Shown here one piece after another: positions 63,858-64,000 of a stretch of DNA of 64,000 nt. The position numbers and the translations under genes are program-made. Within the stretch, counting starts at the first letter, position 1, and every line of letters begins with the position of its first letter. The notes below the pieces were generated by a model. The model saw nothing but the letters and a program-made list of their open reading frames with translations, searched no databases and was not told the origin of the DNA. Origin of the DNA: Marinithermofilum abyssi (GTDB lineage: Bacteria > Bacillota > Bacilli > Thermoactinomycetales > DSM-45169); the NCBI RefSeq assembly GCF_014641195.1, contig NZ_BMHQ01000004.1, forward strand, positions 144,734 to 208,733, given 5' to 3'.

Positions 63858-64000
63858 CAACAACCCGCCCTTCCAGATTCATAACACATTATATAAATGA
63901 GCACTTCATGACGTGCAAAAAATCCTATGCTCAAACAGTACTTCTTTACTACTCTATAAAAACAAATCGACTGGTTCCCGTCTCATTTCTTGAAAAACCC

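Overview
The window reads as chromosomal DNA of a thermophilic, endospore-forming, low-GC Gram-positive bacterium of the Bacillales, most likely a member of the Thermoactinomycetaceae. This is an inference from gene content: an uninterrupted sigK, two CotF-type coat genes, a YheC/YheD-type ATP-grasp gene, the yqeG-yqeH-aroE-nadD-yqeK-rsfS block, comER/comEA/comEC, a caa3-unlike menaquinol oxidase qoxABCD, T-box and S-box leaders, and strong GGAGG ribosome binding sites. No rRNA, tRNA or CRISPR array was seen.

Layout. 1-6.4 kb: start of a dimethylargininase-like gene, an EamA permease, a large serine recombinase split by an IS200/IS605 element (tnpA, tnpB) and also frameshifted, with a 47-residue partner, then a frameshifted secreted protein. 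6.8-11.3 kb: a DeoR-controlled operon for four-carbon acid sugars (regulator, DtnK/OtnK-type kinase, PdxA2, MFS transporter). 11.3-14.4 kb: a decayed stretch with remnants of a phosphodiester glycosidase, an unidentified gene and a TnpB element. 14.6-21.5 kb: sigK, an AEC permease, a decayed metalloprotease with its neighbour, an acyltransferase pair resembling ornithine-lipid synthesis, yfhP and a lipoprotein. 21.9-25.9 kb: qoxABCD. 25.9-31 kb: mhqO-mhqD behind a promoter full of inverted repeats, an iron alcohol dehydrogenase with its own palindromes, and a secreted serine hydrolase.

31.4-40.6 kb is the conserved housekeeping block yqeG, yqeH, aroE, nadD, yqeK, rsfS, then T-box-controlled leuS and divergent comER/comEA. 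yhbY is missing from its usual place, and comEC lies 14.5 kb away. 40.9-44.5 kb is a broken region: a 5'-truncated permease, a His/Cys-rich metal-binding protein between related direct repeats, a 31-residue hydrophobic peptide ORF, and sequence resembling the 5' part of a group II intron. 44.5-57.6 kb: rocD, an S-box operon for sulfur amino acids (metY, metI, metC), dcd, a Nudix hydrolase, a YitT protein, a class A penicillin-binding protein and comEC.

57.9-64 kb looks devoted to spores and stress: a YheC/YheD-like protein, a DUF1259 protein, a group II intron 3' end with an intact 34-nt domain V, two CotF-like proteins, an extended Dps and a WGxxGxxG small secreted protein. A repeat first met at 42.5 kb recurs at 63.7 kb.

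A theme of the window is single-base lesions (in the recombinase, the 5.5-6.4 kb secreted gene, the 13 kb remnant, yitT and a small ORF at 60.1 kb). Either these loci are decaying or the assembly has indel errors; reads would decide. No wholly new system can be proved from sequence alone. The best leads are the repeat-flanked metal-binding cassette with its tiny membrane peptide, the acyltransferase pair with an altered catalytic motif, the operators around the mhq and alcohol dehydrogenase genes, and the mutually exclusive hairpins at 59.14 kb.
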